A DNA stretch of 37,836 nt from Bacteroidales bacterium (GTDB lineage Bacteria > Bacteroidota > Bacteroidia > Bacteroidales > UBA7960), in assembly GCA_007125585.1 (NCBI GenBank), contig SLCY01000050.1, forward strand, positions 1 through 37,836. Direction: 5' to 3'. The stretch's first letter is position 1; every line of letters begins with the position of its first letter. The notes under the pieces were generated by a model. That model saw only the letters and a program-made list of their open reading frames with translations, was not told the origin of the DNA and ran no database searches. This document shows, one piece after another, positions 16,453 to 26,610 of this stretch. A program made the translations under genes and the position numbers.

Positions 16453-19400
16453 ATGCAAAGAAAGTTATTGTTATTGTTGTCCTGTATGTTGATGTTCTCA
16501 TTGCCGGTTTTGGCAGACAACCATACAGTTACCGGAACCATTGTTGATGAGGACAGGTTGCCGCTACCCGGCGTTACCGTGATTATTAAAGGAACAACGA
16601 TAGGAACCACGAGTAATATTGACGGACAGTATTTGTTGAATGTTGGTCCGCAGGACACACTTCGTTTTACGTTTATCGGTTTTCAACCGTTGGATGTTTA
16701 TGTGGATGGACGGTCACTGATCAATGTCACCATGCAAACATCTGCTATTATTCTGGATGATGTGGTTGTGGTTGGTTATGGTATACAAACAAAGGCATCT
16801 GTTGTAGCCTCCATCGCGCAGACTTCAGGAGATGATCTTTTGAAGGCAGGTGGAGTAACCAATGTGTCCCAGGCTTTGCAGGGCATGCTGCCTGGCATCA
16901 CAAGTGTCAGTTCTACCGGGAAACCGGGAGCAGATGTGGCTGACCTGTTCATTCGCGGAAGGGCGTCCTGGCAGGAGTCGGCACCACTGGTCCTGGTGGA
17001 TGGTATTGAACGCGATATGAACAATGTGGACCCCAATGATATAGAGACCGTGTCTGTGCTGAAAGATGCCTCAGCAACGGCAGTATTTGGTGTAAAAGGG
17101 GCCAATGGGGTGATACTGATTACAACAAAAAGGGGCACCAAGTCCCCGCCAGAAATAAATTTCTCAAGCAGTATAGGTGCAAAGAGACCCACGGCCGACA
17201 TGGCTTTTGCAGATTATGTCACAGCCATGGAGATGCGCAATGAAGCCCTTGCGAACGACCAGCGCTGGAACGACCAGGTACCTGATGCGGTTATAGAACT
17301 GTGGCGGCAAAACATCCACCAGGCAGGACCATATAATGATTATTTCCCGCAGGTCGATTGGTGGGATATGCTGGTTAAAGATTATGGCATGCAGCACAAC
17401 CATAACATTAACGTGCGGGGTGGCACAGATTTTCTGAGGTATTTTGCATCGTTTAGCTATCTCAACGACGGAGATATTTTTCAGACTACCCCGACAGAAT
17501 TGTATAACCCATCGTTCTTCTATCAGCGCTATAATTTGCGATCCAATTTTGATTTTTCTATCAGTCCCTCGACAGAAGTGTCTGTCGACCTCTCAGGAAT
17601 CGTCGGTTATCGAAACCAACCAGGCTATCGGGGCACAACGGGGTTTTTCAGGGTTTTTCACCGGGCCGGACAAAATGAGTTTCCTGTAAAATATTCTGAT
17701 GGTGAATGGGCTACAGGACCAGCCGGAGAAGGGAACATGGTGGCTGATTTTGACATGGGTCACAGGGTCTTTCGCAGTTACCAGGGATATGCTGATGCGA
17801 AAGTTGATCAGGATCTCTATTTTATCACCGAAGGCTTGAGTTTTAATGCAAGCATTTCTTTCAATTCTTTGTCTCTTCATCAGTCGAGGGTGCAGCGATA
17901 CAACTTCGACAATTTTGGTGAGCACTTCCCCGTATCGTATTACCGTCGTTTTGACCTGCTTGCTCCGCAGGAAGATGGTACATACCCAGTGATCAATGAA
18001 ATGCGTTGGCCCCATGTGGAAGCGCAAAATCCTCCTCCCATCGCCTATTACGACGAAATGATGAATGGTGGCCATAGCAGGTACCTTTATTATGAAATGG
18101 CATTCAATTACAACAGGAGCTTTGGCAACCACCATGTCACTGCATTAGGTCTTTTCAGCCGAAGCATCGACGAAGGACTGGAGGCAAATGAAAGTGTGCT
18201 GATCAAGATCCCCGAGCGAAGAGAGGATTGGGTGGCCCGTGTCACCTACAATTGGTATGAACGATATCTTTTCGAATTCAATGCAGCATATAACGGTTCA
18301 GAAAAGTTTGCACCCGGACTTCGTTATGGATTTTTTCCATCGGTTTCGATTGGCTGGCGTATTTCTGAAGAGCCTTTTGTTAAAGATATCGCCGGCGATG
18401 TCCTGAATAACCTTCGCATCAGGGCTTCGTACGGAACTGCAGGAGTCGACAGAGGCGCCAGACGTTTTACTTATATCCAACAGTTTGTCATCGGCCAACA
18501 TCGGCAGTTTGGTGCCATAACCCCCACAGCATATGGTCCGCAATATTATGAGGGGCCGGCAGCCAACCCCAACGCCACCTGGGAAACATCCGAAAAAGAG
18601 AATATTGGCGTCAACATTGGCCTGTTTAATAAGCTGGATATTGAGCTCGACTTTTTCAGGGAACAACGTACAGGCATTTTGATGGAAGTGTGGTCTCCCA
18701 TCTGGATGGGTATTGATGATCCTTCAGGCAATGTTGGAGAGACAAAAAACAGGGGTGCGGAGATCGTGATCAACTGGCGGGATCTTGTCGGTCCGAATTT
18801 CAGATACCATATCTCAACAGGTCTGGCATTCAATGATAACAGGATCGTATATATGGGTGATGGCATAAATATGGAAGCATACCGTGCCAATGAAGGCAAA
18901 CCCATCGACTGGCAGGCAAGGCACCTGGTGCACGGATATTACTCCAGCCTTTGCGACATCTTCAATTATGCCACACCTGAAAATACCTCCACGCAGTCAT
19001 CACTTGTGCCAGGCGATTTTATGTTTATCGATTATAATGCCGATGGAGTCATCGATGCACAGGATGGGGCTGCCATGAATAATGTAGATTACCCCCTAAA
19101 CACCTATAGCCTGACGCTGGGATTCGGATATAAGAATTTTGACATCAATGTGATGTTCTACGCTGTGTCGAACCTGTCGAAAGATATCGATGAATATATT
19201 TTGTGGGACTTTCACCGCGGTGATTTTGGGATCTATAAAGCCGGACCTGACGTTTTGGAGAGGTGGACATTCGATAATGCAGCTCAGGCCATCAAGCCTG
19301 CTTTGCATGCCAGCAGCGATGTGAGTAATTACAGCCAGCGTCCCAGTTCTTTTGTTTACCAGGATGCTTCCTATATCAGGCTGAAGCTTGTAGAACTTAG

Positions 19401-19575
19401 TTATACCCTGAGTAATCCAGGCCGGTTGGGCCTGAAAAGGCTGCAGATCTATGCCAATGGAAACAATTTACTCACCTGGACTGGTCTTGACAGCAGAATG
19501 GACCCCGAAACAAGGGGGGCCATGGTCTACCCGATGATACAACGGTTTAACCTGGGGGTCAGGGCAACGTATTGA
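16453..19575 (+). CDS. SusC/RagA-like TonB-dependent receptor, type A, copy 2
   Basis: A 1040-residue classical SusC importer. In order: a signal peptide (residues 1 to about 21, ending VLADN); a carboxypeptidase-regulatory-like domain (about 25-98, VTGTIVDEDRLPLPGVTV); a canonical TonB box LDDVVVVGYG (101-110); the plug (about 115-230) with ALQGMLPGI, LFIRGRAS, VLVDGIER and GANGVILITTKRG; then the 22-strand barrel ending in NLGVRATY. A DYNADGVIDAQD loop of the Ca-binding type lies near residue 860. It is followed 62 bp later by its SusD. The equivalent receptor of the left block should lie just outside the window, since the SusD partner at 1-1166 closely matches the one here. Substrate presumed to be a glycan fragment. 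Confidence 0.96.
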   Translation: MQRKLLLLLSCMLMFSLPVLADNHTVTGTIVDEDRLPLPGVTVIIKGTTIGTTSNIDGQYLLNVGPQDTLRFTFIGFQPLDVYVDGRSLINVTMQTSAIILDDVVVVGYGIQTKASVVASIAQTSGDDLLKAGGVTNVSQALQGMLPGITSVSSTGKPGADVADLFIRGRASWQESAPLVLVDGIERDMNNVDPNDIETVSVLKDASATAVFGVKGANGVILITTKRGTKSPPEINFSSSIGAKRPTADMAFADYVTAMEMRNEALANDQRWNDQVPDAVIELWRQNIHQAGPYNDYFPQVDWWDMLVKDYGMQHNHNINVRGGTDFLRYFASFSYLNDGDIFQTTPTELYNPSFFYQRYNLRSNFDFSISPSTEVSVDLSGIVGYRNQPGYRGTTGFFRVFHRAGQNEFPVKYSDGEWATGPAGEGNMVADFDMGHRVFRSYQGYADAKVDQDLYFITEGLSFNASISFNSLSLHQSRVQRYNFDNFGEHFPVSYYRRFDLLAPQEDGTYPVINEMRWPHVEAQNPPPIAYYDEMMNGGHSRYLYYEMAFNYNRSFGNHHVTALGLFSRSIDEGLEANESVLIKIPERREDWVARVTYNWYERYLFEFNAAYNGSEKFAPGLRYGFFPSVSIGWRISEEPFVKDIAGDVLNNLRIRASYGTAGVDRGARRFTYIQQFVIGQHRQFGAITPTAYGPQYYEGPAANPNATWETSEKENIGVNIGLFNKLDIELDFFREQRTGILMEVWSPIWMGIDDPSGNVGETKNRGAEIVINWRDLVGPNFRYHISTGLAFNDNRIVYMGDGINMEAYRANEGKPIDWQARHLVHGYYSSLCDIFNYATPENTSTQSSLVPGDFMFIDYNADGVIDAQDGAAMNNVDYPLNTYSLTLGFGYKNFDINVMFYAVSNLSKDIDEYILWDFHRGDFGIYKAGPDVLERWTFDNAAQAIKPALHASSDVSNYSQRPSSFVYQDASYIRLKLVELSYTLSNPGRLGLKRLQIYANGNNLLTWTGLDSRMDPETRGAMVYPMIQRFNLGVRATY

Positions 19576-19637
19576 TCTTTCTGTCTTGCATTATTCACAA
19601 TGTATAGAAAAGCAATAATGAACGAAAATATAAATCA

Positions 19638-21488
19638 ATGAAAAATTTGCGTGTATTTGTATGCCTCTGGCTTATGTTCTCTGTATCATGTGAAAATTTT
19701 CTGGACCTTGCTCCTGAGTTGGGTATCACAGAGAGGGTGGTGTTTGACGATTATGAATCGGTAAGGGGATACCTCGACCGTTGTTTTGACCTGGTGGTTG
19801 ATTATACTCATTGGAACTACCAGGACTCCCAACGTGCACATCCGGCAACCCTTTCAGATGAGGCGGCTCATACCTATGATATTGGCTGGATAAAAACCGT
19901 TATCAACCCTGGCGACTGGCTACGACAACCAAATGCTATGGAGGTGGGCTATTCGACAGAGTATGTCGGACACTTCAGGGGAAAAGTGATTCCCAGTGCC
20001 TTCAGAGGTATACGAATCAGCAATACAATCCTTGAAAGGGTTCCTGACTCAAATATTTCGCAGGCAGAAAAAGACAAGTTGATGGGACAGGCATACTTCT
20101 TCCGGTCCTGGTTTTATTTTGAGGTGATCAGGCGATGGGGGGGGATGCCGCTGATGAAAAAGACATTTACCCCTGATTCAGAGCAGGACCTGGAACGGCT
20201 GCACTATCATGAATCAACCGAATGGCTCATTGAGGGTCTTGACCACGCCATCGGACTGCTTCCAGATGTTTGGCCTGCCTCAAAAAAAGGCCGCCCCACA
20301 AAAGTTGCCGCTATGGCTGTTAAATCAATGGCTACATTGTATGCAGCCAGTCCGTTGATGCGAAACGACATCTATAGCACAAACCAGTATACAGATTATG
20401 ACCAGGAATGGAGCGAACGGGCTGCCCGTTATGCCCATGACGTGATCCATTATATAGAGACAGAGCATACGGCACGTAGGCTTGAAGGTGAAGGAGCCAG
20501 CGGCGCGGAGAGGGATTCGCTTTACCGGCATATCTTTTACCACCGGCCGAATTATGTCAGCAATGAAGGCCTTTGGTATATCAATAACACCGACAGAGAC
20601 CACGACCACCATCTGGCCATTCATTATCAGAACAGCCGTTGGTCGAGCAGACCTGGTAACTGGGGCTGGGGGCTGACCACCCCTTCTCAAAACCTGGTCG
20701 ACATGTATGAGATTATTAATCCGGCCGATGGGAAAGCCTACCCCATAGACCACCCCTCTTCGGGATATGATCCGCAAAACCCATATGCACATCGCGACCC
20801 CAGGTTTTATAACAACATCCTTCCACCAGGCCATGCCTATGGCATCGATGCTGCCGGTGACCCTTGTTATTTGGAACCATGGGAAGGAGGAGCAGACTAT
20901 GCTACAGACTGGACCCGTTCAGTCCCTACAGGTTACTTCTGCATCAAGTTTATCCCGCCTGAAGCCAAGGGATGGAATAAAGCAGGTTACAATATGTACA
21001 ACTTCAGCTGCAACCTCATCCGGACAACCCAGATATACCTCGATTATGCGGAAGCGATGAACGAAGCTTACGGCCCCAATAACGACCCCCTGGGATATGG
21101 GATGACTGCCGCAGAGGCCATCAACAGGATACGCAGCAGGGTGGGAATGCCCCCGGTGCTTAGCCAGTATACCGCTGATAAGGTTTCTTTCAGGCACCAG
21201 ATACGCAATGAACGGGCTGTAGAACTGATGTTTGAGTTTCACCGGTGGTTTGATCTGAGGAGATGGATGATCGCAGAAGATGTCTTCAGCGACCCCTATC
21301 CCATTAGGGGAATGCAAGTGAGGGATCTCACCCCTGAGCAGTCCGACGTAAGTCAGAAAGAATTTTTTTACGAGGTGGTGCCTGTCCAGACAGAGATCAG
21401 GGTTTTTCACCGAAGGCATTACTGGTATCCGGTGGCTGCTGACCATACCGACCAGCTGGGGGCATTTAGACAAAATCCGGGGTGGTAA
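19638..21488 (+). CDS. SusD-like outer-membrane lipoprotein, type A, copy 2
   Basis: A complete 616-residue RagB/SusD protein. The lipobox SVSC (Cys18) is followed by ENFLDLAPE. Further family signatures are the N-terminal helices (GQAYFFRSWFYFEVIRRWGG), NRIRSRVGMPPV, RNERAVELMFEFHRWFDLRRWM and the closing RQNPGW. It is the close paralogue of the truncated gene at 1-1166, with nearly identical C-termini. Sequence just after the NWGWG(L)TTPSQNLVDMYE stretch is very well conserved between the two, which suggests similar ligands, while the segment around residues 300-320 (NNTDRDHDHHLA here) differs. The SusC-B gene follows after a 102-bp spacer, longer than the 24 bp in the left block. Confidence 0.96.
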   Translation: MKNLRVFVCLWLMFSVSCENFLDLAPELGITERVVFDDYESVRGYLDRCFDLVVDYTHWNYQDSQRAHPATLSDEAAHTYDIGWIKTVINPGDWLRQPNAMEVGYSTEYVGHFRGKVIPSAFRGIRISNTILERVPDSNISQAEKDKLMGQAYFFRSWFYFEVIRRWGGMPLMKKTFTPDSEQDLERLHYHESTEWLIEGLDHAIGLLPDVWPASKKGRPTKVAAMAVKSMATLYAASPLMRNDIYSTNQYTDYDQEWSERAARYAHDVIHYIETEHTARRLEGEGASGAERDSLYRHIFYHRPNYVSNEGLWYINNTDRDHDHHLAIHYQNSRWSSRPGNWGWGLTTPSQNLVDMYEIINPADGKAYPIDHPSSGYDPQNPYAHRDPRFYNNILPPGHAYGIDAAGDPCYLEPWEGGADYATDWTRSVPTGYFCIKFIPPEAKGWNKAGYNMYNFSCNLIRTTQIYLDYAEAMNEAYGPNNDPLGYGMTAAEAINRIRSRVGMPPVLSQYTADKVSFRHQIRNERAVELMFEFHRWFDLRRWMIAEDVFSDPYPIRGMQVRDLTPEQSDVSQKEFFYEVVPVQTEIRVFHRRHYWYPVAADHTDQLGAFRQNPGW

Positions 21489-21540
21489 ACCATGTATTTC
21501 GAGTCAGCTAGCGCATTTGTCAGTTTATTCCGGAAAGCTG

Positions 21541-21556
21541 TCAGCCGGCTGGCTGA
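21541..21556 (+). other. Small hairpin between SusD-A2 and SusC-B2
   Basis: TCAGCC (21541-21546), loop GGCT, GGCTGA (21551-21556): a perfect 6-bp stem in the 102-bp spacer, 34 bp before the ATG at 21591. There is no T-run. It could be an mRNA-processing or stability element that sets the ratio of the two transporter pairs; the left block lacks it. Confidence 0.35.
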
Positions 21557-21590
21557 TGATTGCATAACAGGTAATAAAAATGATAAACAC

Positions 21591-24500
21591 ATGAAAAAAA
21601 ATGTTATACACTTTGGCTATCCAAGGTGGATCATGTTATTGGTTGCGCTGATGGCATTCTGTCCTGCACTGGCAAATGTTGATTCGCCTTCGCAGACAGC
21701 AGAACTGGAAGTGAAGATCCGCTTGGTCGACCCGCTGGGAAATCCTGTTCACCATGCGGTAGCTGTGGCACCCAACGGCAGGTTTTCCCCTTCAAAGGAG
21801 GGAGAACTGGTTGCCATGGTAGCCCGGGATGCCCTTCTGATTATCGAAGCCGTTGGTTACCGTGATTTGTATATCGATCTTGCCGGCACTGAACCGCCGG
21901 AACAGGTCATACTTTATCCCATCCCACTGCAGACCGGAACGCGCGATATGGTTCCCCTGCCTCTGCAGATCCAAGAAAAGAGTCGTTACCTCACGGCTGC
22001 TGACGGCATGTTTGAAGGGAGTAATCTGGAGACCTCCCCGGAACCTATGCTGTCAAATGCTTTACAGGGCCATGGACTTGGTCTGGTGGTGAGAATGACC
22101 CCCGGAGGCATGGCCAACAATCCGGCAGACCTGTATGTCAGGGGACTGAGCAGGATCGACAATAATCAGGTTATCACTGTGGTAGACGGAATAGAACGAC
22201 CCATAGAGCATATACTGCCCAACGAAATAGCTTCTGTCAGCCTTTTGAAAGACCCCACCATGAAAATACTTTATGGTGCCCGGGCTGCCAATGGCGTGCT
22301 GATGATCACCACCAAACGGGGCGACCGGAACCAGCGTCACATAAATGTAAGCGGCGGCTATGGAGTGGGTATGCCTTTGAGATATCCTGACTTCCTGGAT
22401 GCATCACAGTATGCTAGCCTTTACAATGAAGCCCGGATCAATGATGGCTTAACACCAATATACTCAGAAAAGGATATCCTTGGATATATGGGTAGCAATG
22501 GCGTCAATGATGTGACATACCCAAACGTCGACTACTATGATTACTTTCTCAGGCCATACAATAACTACTCCAGGGTTACTGCTGATTTTTCGGGTGGAAG
22601 CGACAACGCCGCCTATTTTCTAATGTATGGATATACCGGGGCAACCGGACTGGAAGATATCGGAAGGTCGCCGCGGAATGACCGCTTTAACCTGAGAGGA
22701 AACCTCGATATCGATATCAGCGATATGGTGTCAGCACACCTGGATGTGGCCGTCCGTCATGAAAAAATGGAGAGAAGTGCGCTCAACCACGCAGAGGTGT
22801 TCGAAGCGCTGAGCAGACACCGGCCCAATGAATATCCACTGACCATCGAAGAACTGCCCCTCGATAGCGTAGGAAATCCCGCCCTGGGCGGTAGTTGGGA
22901 CCATTATAATAATTTGTACGGCGGACTGAAATACAGTGGGTATTTTACAGAACAATATTTTAGCGGACAGTCAAATATGGGACTCGATTTTGATTTCAGT
23001 GATTATGTCGAAGGGCTTTCGGCAAAAGCTTATATGACTTTTGATAATTACTTTTTTGGAATCGAATCATTGAACAACCAACCTTCGGTTTTTGTCCGGC
23101 AATGGGTTACGGCGGCAAATGGAAATGATTCGCTAGTTTTCCGTAACGTGCAACGTACCAGCTATGATCCCCAATTGCGACTGTCGGATAGTGAAAACCT
23201 TCGTAATACAGGTTTTTCCGGCTCGGCAAATTACCTGAATACCTTAGGTGACCACAGGGTAAGCGCAGCATTGTCACACTTGTACCATATTAATGAGCAG
23301 GCCGGGTATGCCCAGGATATCGAAAACATGAATACCATTCTCCGAACATCCTATGTTTACAAACAACGATATATTGCCGAGTTTGTCATGGCATACATGG
23401 GGAGCAACAGGTTTACAGGCGATAAACGTCACCAATTGTTCCCTGCCGGAGGACTTGCATGGATTCTTAGCGATGAACAATTCCTCAACCGGCATTCTGC
23501 AGTCAATTATCTGAAGCTTCGGGTCAATGCAGGGATTATAGGTTATGATGCGTTTACCCCGCAGTTCCTGTATCAAAACCGCTGGCAGGACTTCGGTAAT
23601 GTAAGCTTTGGAGATCCGTCCGGCACCAATCAGCCCAGAGTAATCTCCTCCATCATGGCAAACCCTAACCTTGGATGGGAAAAATCACGTGAATTCAGCG
23701 GTGGTATGGAAGGCATCGCTTTTGACCACCGTCTGTTTTTTGAGTTGAACTATTTCAATGAATATCGTTACGATATCATTCAGTTTGTACATGCCGCATT
23801 TCCTGCACTGCTTGGAGGGATCTTCCCCTGGCTTAACTGGGGTGAAGTGAAAAACCAGGGCTTTGAAGTCTCGCTGAACTGGAACGACAAGTTGGGGGAT
23901 GTGTTGGTCGGTGTCGGTTCAAACTATATATATTCACAAAATAAAGTGCTTCGGCATGATGAGGTTCCCTATGCCGAGTTGTACCGTATGATAACCGGAC
24001 AACCTTCCGATGCCATGATGGGCTATTCATCACTTGGACTTTTTGGCAGGGATGTGGCACTAGACGGACATCCTCACCAAACATTCGGCCCTTATGGTGA
24101 AGGAGATATCGCCTACAGCGACTTAAACGGTGACGGGGTGATCGACGACAGGGACCAAAAAATGCTGGGAAACAGTTTTCCAAGACATTCACTGGGTATC
24201 GATATCAGGTTGAATTACAAAAACTGGGAATTGTTTGCACTTGGCGTTGCTCAACTTGGCTTTGATGCGTGGCTGAGTAATGCATACTACTGGAACAGGG
24301 GGGAAGACAAATACTCGGTAATGAGCGCTGACAGGTATCATCATGAAAATAACCCCACAGGGAGCTATCCGCGACTGACCACCACGGAAGGAACCAACAA
24401 TTTTATATACAGTAACTTTTGGATGGAAAATGCCGGGTTTTTCCGTTTAAAAAACATGGAACTGAGCTATACGATAAGCAACAAGGAGGTTGTCGCCATA

Positions 24501-24647
24501 CCCAGGACAATGAGGTTTTACCTGAGAGGAAGCAACCTGTTTGTGTTATCGGCCATCAAAGACCTTGACCCTGAAGTGCCTGATGGTGGATTGACAAATT
24601 ATCCCGTGCTCAGGTCTGTTTCGCTGGGTGTGTTGGTGTCTTTTTGA
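21591..24647 (+). CDS. SusC/RagA-like TonB-dependent receptor, type B, copy 2
   Basis: A 1018-residue receptor, clearly paralogous to the one at 1191-4259. The ATG at 21591 gives a signal peptide (MKKNVIHFGYPRWIMLLVAL, then ALANV); the open frame extends to 21492, but that would put 33 mostly polar residues in front. A degenerate regulatory-like domain (about 35-115) precedes DMVPLPLQI, which occupies the place of the TonB box, and the plug carries GHGLGLV, LYVRGLS, VVDGIERP and RAANGVLMITTKRG. DLNGDGVIDDRD matches the Ca-type loop of copy 1, and the GHPHQTFGPYG and GNSFPRH stretches are identical in both. The protein ends in LVSF. It is separated from its SusD by 157 bp. Confidence 0.95.
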   Translation: MKKNVIHFGYPRWIMLLVALMAFCPALANVDSPSQTAELEVKIRLVDPLGNPVHHAVAVAPNGRFSPSKEGELVAMVARDALLIIEAVGYRDLYIDLAGTEPPEQVILYPIPLQTGTRDMVPLPLQIQEKSRYLTAADGMFEGSNLETSPEPMLSNALQGHGLGLVVRMTPGGMANNPADLYVRGLSRIDNNQVITVVDGIERPIEHILPNEIASVSLLKDPTMKILYGARAANGVLMITTKRGDRNQRHINVSGGYGVGMPLRYPDFLDASQYASLYNEARINDGLTPIYSEKDILGYMGSNGVNDVTYPNVDYYDYFLRPYNNYSRVTADFSGGSDNAAYFLMYGYTGATGLEDIGRSPRNDRFNLRGNLDIDISDMVSAHLDVAVRHEKMERSALNHAEVFEALSRHRPNEYPLTIEELPLDSVGNPALGGSWDHYNNLYGGLKYSGYFTEQYFSGQSNMGLDFDFSDYVEGLSAKAYMTFDNYFFGIESLNNQPSVFVRQWVTAANGNDSLVFRNVQRTSYDPQLRLSDSENLRNTGFSGSANYLNTLGDHRVSAALSHLYHINEQAGYAQDIENMNTILRTSYVYKQRYIAEFVMAYMGSNRFTGDKRHQLFPAGGLAWILSDEQFLNRHSAVNYLKLRVNAGIIGYDAFTPQFLYQNRWQDFGNVSFGDPSGTNQPRVISSIMANPNLGWEKSREFSGGMEGIAFDHRLFFELNYFNEYRYDIIQFVHAAFPALLGGIFPWLNWGEVKNQGFEVSLNWNDKLGDVLVGVGSNYIYSQNKVLRHDEVPYAELYRMITGQPSDAMMGYSSLGLFGRDVALDGHPHQTFGPYGEGDIAYSDLNGDGVIDDRDQKMLGNSFPRHSLGIDIRLNYKNWELFALGVAQLGFDAWLSNAYYWNRGEDKYSVMSADRYHHENNPTGSYPRLTTTEGTNNFIYSNFWMENAGFFRLKNMELSYTISNKEVVAIPRTMRFYLRGSNLFVLSAIKDLDPEVPDGGLTNYPVLRSVSLGVLVSF

Positions 24648-24683
24648 CACAGAAAGCCCGTAACTGGTGGCCTGGAAAACACC

Positions 24684-24729
24684 CATGTCATCCTGTGACC
24701 TGTCTCCGCTTGACGGAACATCTGACATG
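24684..24729 (+). other. Nested hairpin between SusC-B2 and SusD-B2
   Basis: CATGTCA (24684-24690) pairs perfectly with TGACATG (24723-24729), and inside lies TCCG-CTTGA-CGGA (24705-24717). It occupies the 157-bp SusC/SusD spacer; the matching spacer of the left block is 69 bp. No T-run follows, so a processing or stability role is more likely than termination. Confidence 0.35.
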
Positions 24730-24804
24730 AGCAGGGTCAGTGTAGCTATTCCGAGGCGAAAGGGTTAGTAATATGATTACAAAATAACTATAAATCAACT
24801 AGAT

Positions 24805-26604
24805 ATGAGCCGATTGACATTGTTTACAACAGGGACTTTTTTAGCGTTCTTATGGTTTTTCTCATCTTGTGAAAAAATTCTGGATCCCAAGCCGGATGAT
24901 CAGTTTACAGATGAGTTTGCCTGGGGGTTGCCTGAAAAGGCCGAAGGGGTTTTGATGAATGCATATGCCAATATCATGACCCAATGGGACCATTACGATG
25001 GTGATAACTTTTTGGATGTGGCTACCGACAATGCGGTGACCAACGATTTTGGATCGGGACTTTACCGCCTTGTTTATGGCGGAATTTGTAATCAGACCTA
25101 TCCGCTTGCAAACTGGGATCTGGCCTACGAACAGTTTCGATACATCCACCTCTTCATGGAAAACGGTCTGGGTGACAATGTGATTTATAGTGTGGTGGAT
25201 GATGATGTGGATGCAACGCATCGTCGGCGCCTTTTAGGGGAGGCCTATTTTTTGCGTGCCTGGTGGGGCATGGAATTGCTGAGAACCTATGGAGGTGTTG
25301 CCGAAGACGGACAGGCACTCGGATACATTATCATCACTGAAAACATAGAATCCGGACAGGCAGATGCATTGAGGACAATGCCAAGAAATACCTATGAGGA
25401 ATGCGTGCAGCAGATCACACAGGACGCCGATTCAGCCATTAAATATTTGCCATTGGTTTATCAGGGGCCAAGTCGTGTAACAGGTTCGGCCCAGTATGGA
25501 CGAGCTACGAAAAAGGCTGCGTGGGCCCTTAGGTCGCGCCTACATACCCTGGCCGCCAGTCCGGCGTATCAGCCACAAGGAGCATATGCCATCTCTGCCG
25601 ACTCATTGGGCAGAAAGTGGGAGAGGGCTGCCGTTACCTCTTACCGTGCCATTACAGAGGGAGAGTTAGGCAACTACCAACCCTTGCAGGAACATCATTT
25701 GACTGCACCTACCACCCCAAGTGAATTTATTTTCAGAATGCATTTCAGTAACAATCATATGGAGTTAAGGAATTTTCCACCCGCATTTTTCGGTCAGGGG
25801 AAAACAAACCCTTCCCAGAACCTTGTTGATGCCTTTCCTGACAGTAATGGGTACCCTATCGATCATCCCCAGTCGGTCTATGACCCGCAAAACCCATATG
25901 TTAACAGGGATCCTCGTCTGGACCTTACTGTCTATTACAACGGACGGACATTCGATGATCGTCCGTTGGAGATCTATTACGATAAGCTGAACGGTCGTTA
26001 TGGGCAGGATGCCGCCGGATACCATCACCGAAACACCCGTACAGGCTATTATCTGAGAAAGTGGCTGGCCACCGAACATGATATGCTGAATCCTGTACAG
26101 CCGACGAATGCCAGACATATGCATGCGTTGTTGCGTCGCAGTGAGGTTTACTTTAACCTGGCAGAGGCACTAAACGAGGCAGCAGGTGTGTTTGGATTCG
26201 TGGAGGGTGCAGGTCCGAATCCGTCTTATAATATATTGTCGTCCATCAGAAGCCAAAACCTGGACATCCCCTCTGACCCCTACGCCTTGTCCGTAGCCCT
26301 GAGCGGGGAAGAGCAATTCAGGGACCTGATATTGAATGAAAGGCGTATCGAATTTGCCTTTGAAAATATGCGGTATTATGATATGCGACGGTGGCTGATG
26401 CCGCTTGACGAAGCCATCAGGGGTTGTGAAGTGGTAAAAGATGATAACAGTGTTATCTATCACGGGACCGACTCCGGAGGACTGGAAGTTACAATAGAAA
26501 AGAGGGCGCTGAGCGACCCCAGGTTTTACTACGCGCCGTTGCCACTGGAAGAACTGCTCAAGAATCCTTTATTGAAAGATAACAAAGGCTGGACCGGACA
26601 ATAA
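24805..26604 (+). CDS. SusD-like outer-membrane lipoprotein, type B, copy 2
   Basis: A 599-residue RagB/SusD lipoprotein: lipobox FSSC (Cys22) followed by EKILDPKPDDQ. It is paralogous to 4329-6113 along its length: GLPEKAEGVLMNAYANIMTQ against RLPGKAEGVLMNAYDNIMTQ near the N-terminus, the same AYFLRAWWGMELLR helix, NERRIEFAFENMRY-DMRRW, and the same closing DNKGWTGQ. It is the last gene of the right transporter block and is followed at once by a strong terminator. No DUF1735-type lipoprotein follows, unlike in the left block. The ligand is unknown; it is presumably a variant of that bound by copy 1. Confidence 0.95.
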   Translation: MSRLTLFTTGTFLAFLWFFSSCEKILDPKPDDQFTDEFAWGLPEKAEGVLMNAYANIMTQWDHYDGDNFLDVATDNAVTNDFGSGLYRLVYGGICNQTYPLANWDLAYEQFRYIHLFMENGLGDNVIYSVVDDDVDATHRRRLLGEAYFLRAWWGMELLRTYGGVAEDGQALGYIIITENIESGQADALRTMPRNTYEECVQQITQDADSAIKYLPLVYQGPSRVTGSAQYGRATKKAAWALRSRLHTLAASPAYQPQGAYAISADSLGRKWERAAVTSYRAITEGELGNYQPLQEHHLTAPTTPSEFIFRMHFSNNHMELRNFPPAFFGQGKTNPSQNLVDAFPDSNGYPIDHPQSVYDPQNPYVNRDPRLDLTVYYNGRTFDDRPLEIYYDKLNGRYGQDAAGYHHRNTRTGYYLRKWLATEHDMLNPVQPTNARHMHALLRRSEVYFNLAEALNEAAGVFGFVEGAGPNPSYNILSSIRSQNLDIPSDPYALSVALSGEEQFRDLILNERRIEFAFENMRYYDMRRWLMPLDEAIRGCEVVKDDNSVIYHGTDSGGLEVTIEKRALSDPRFYYAPLPLEELLKNPLLKDNKGWTGQ

Positions 26605-26610
26605 ACAAAC

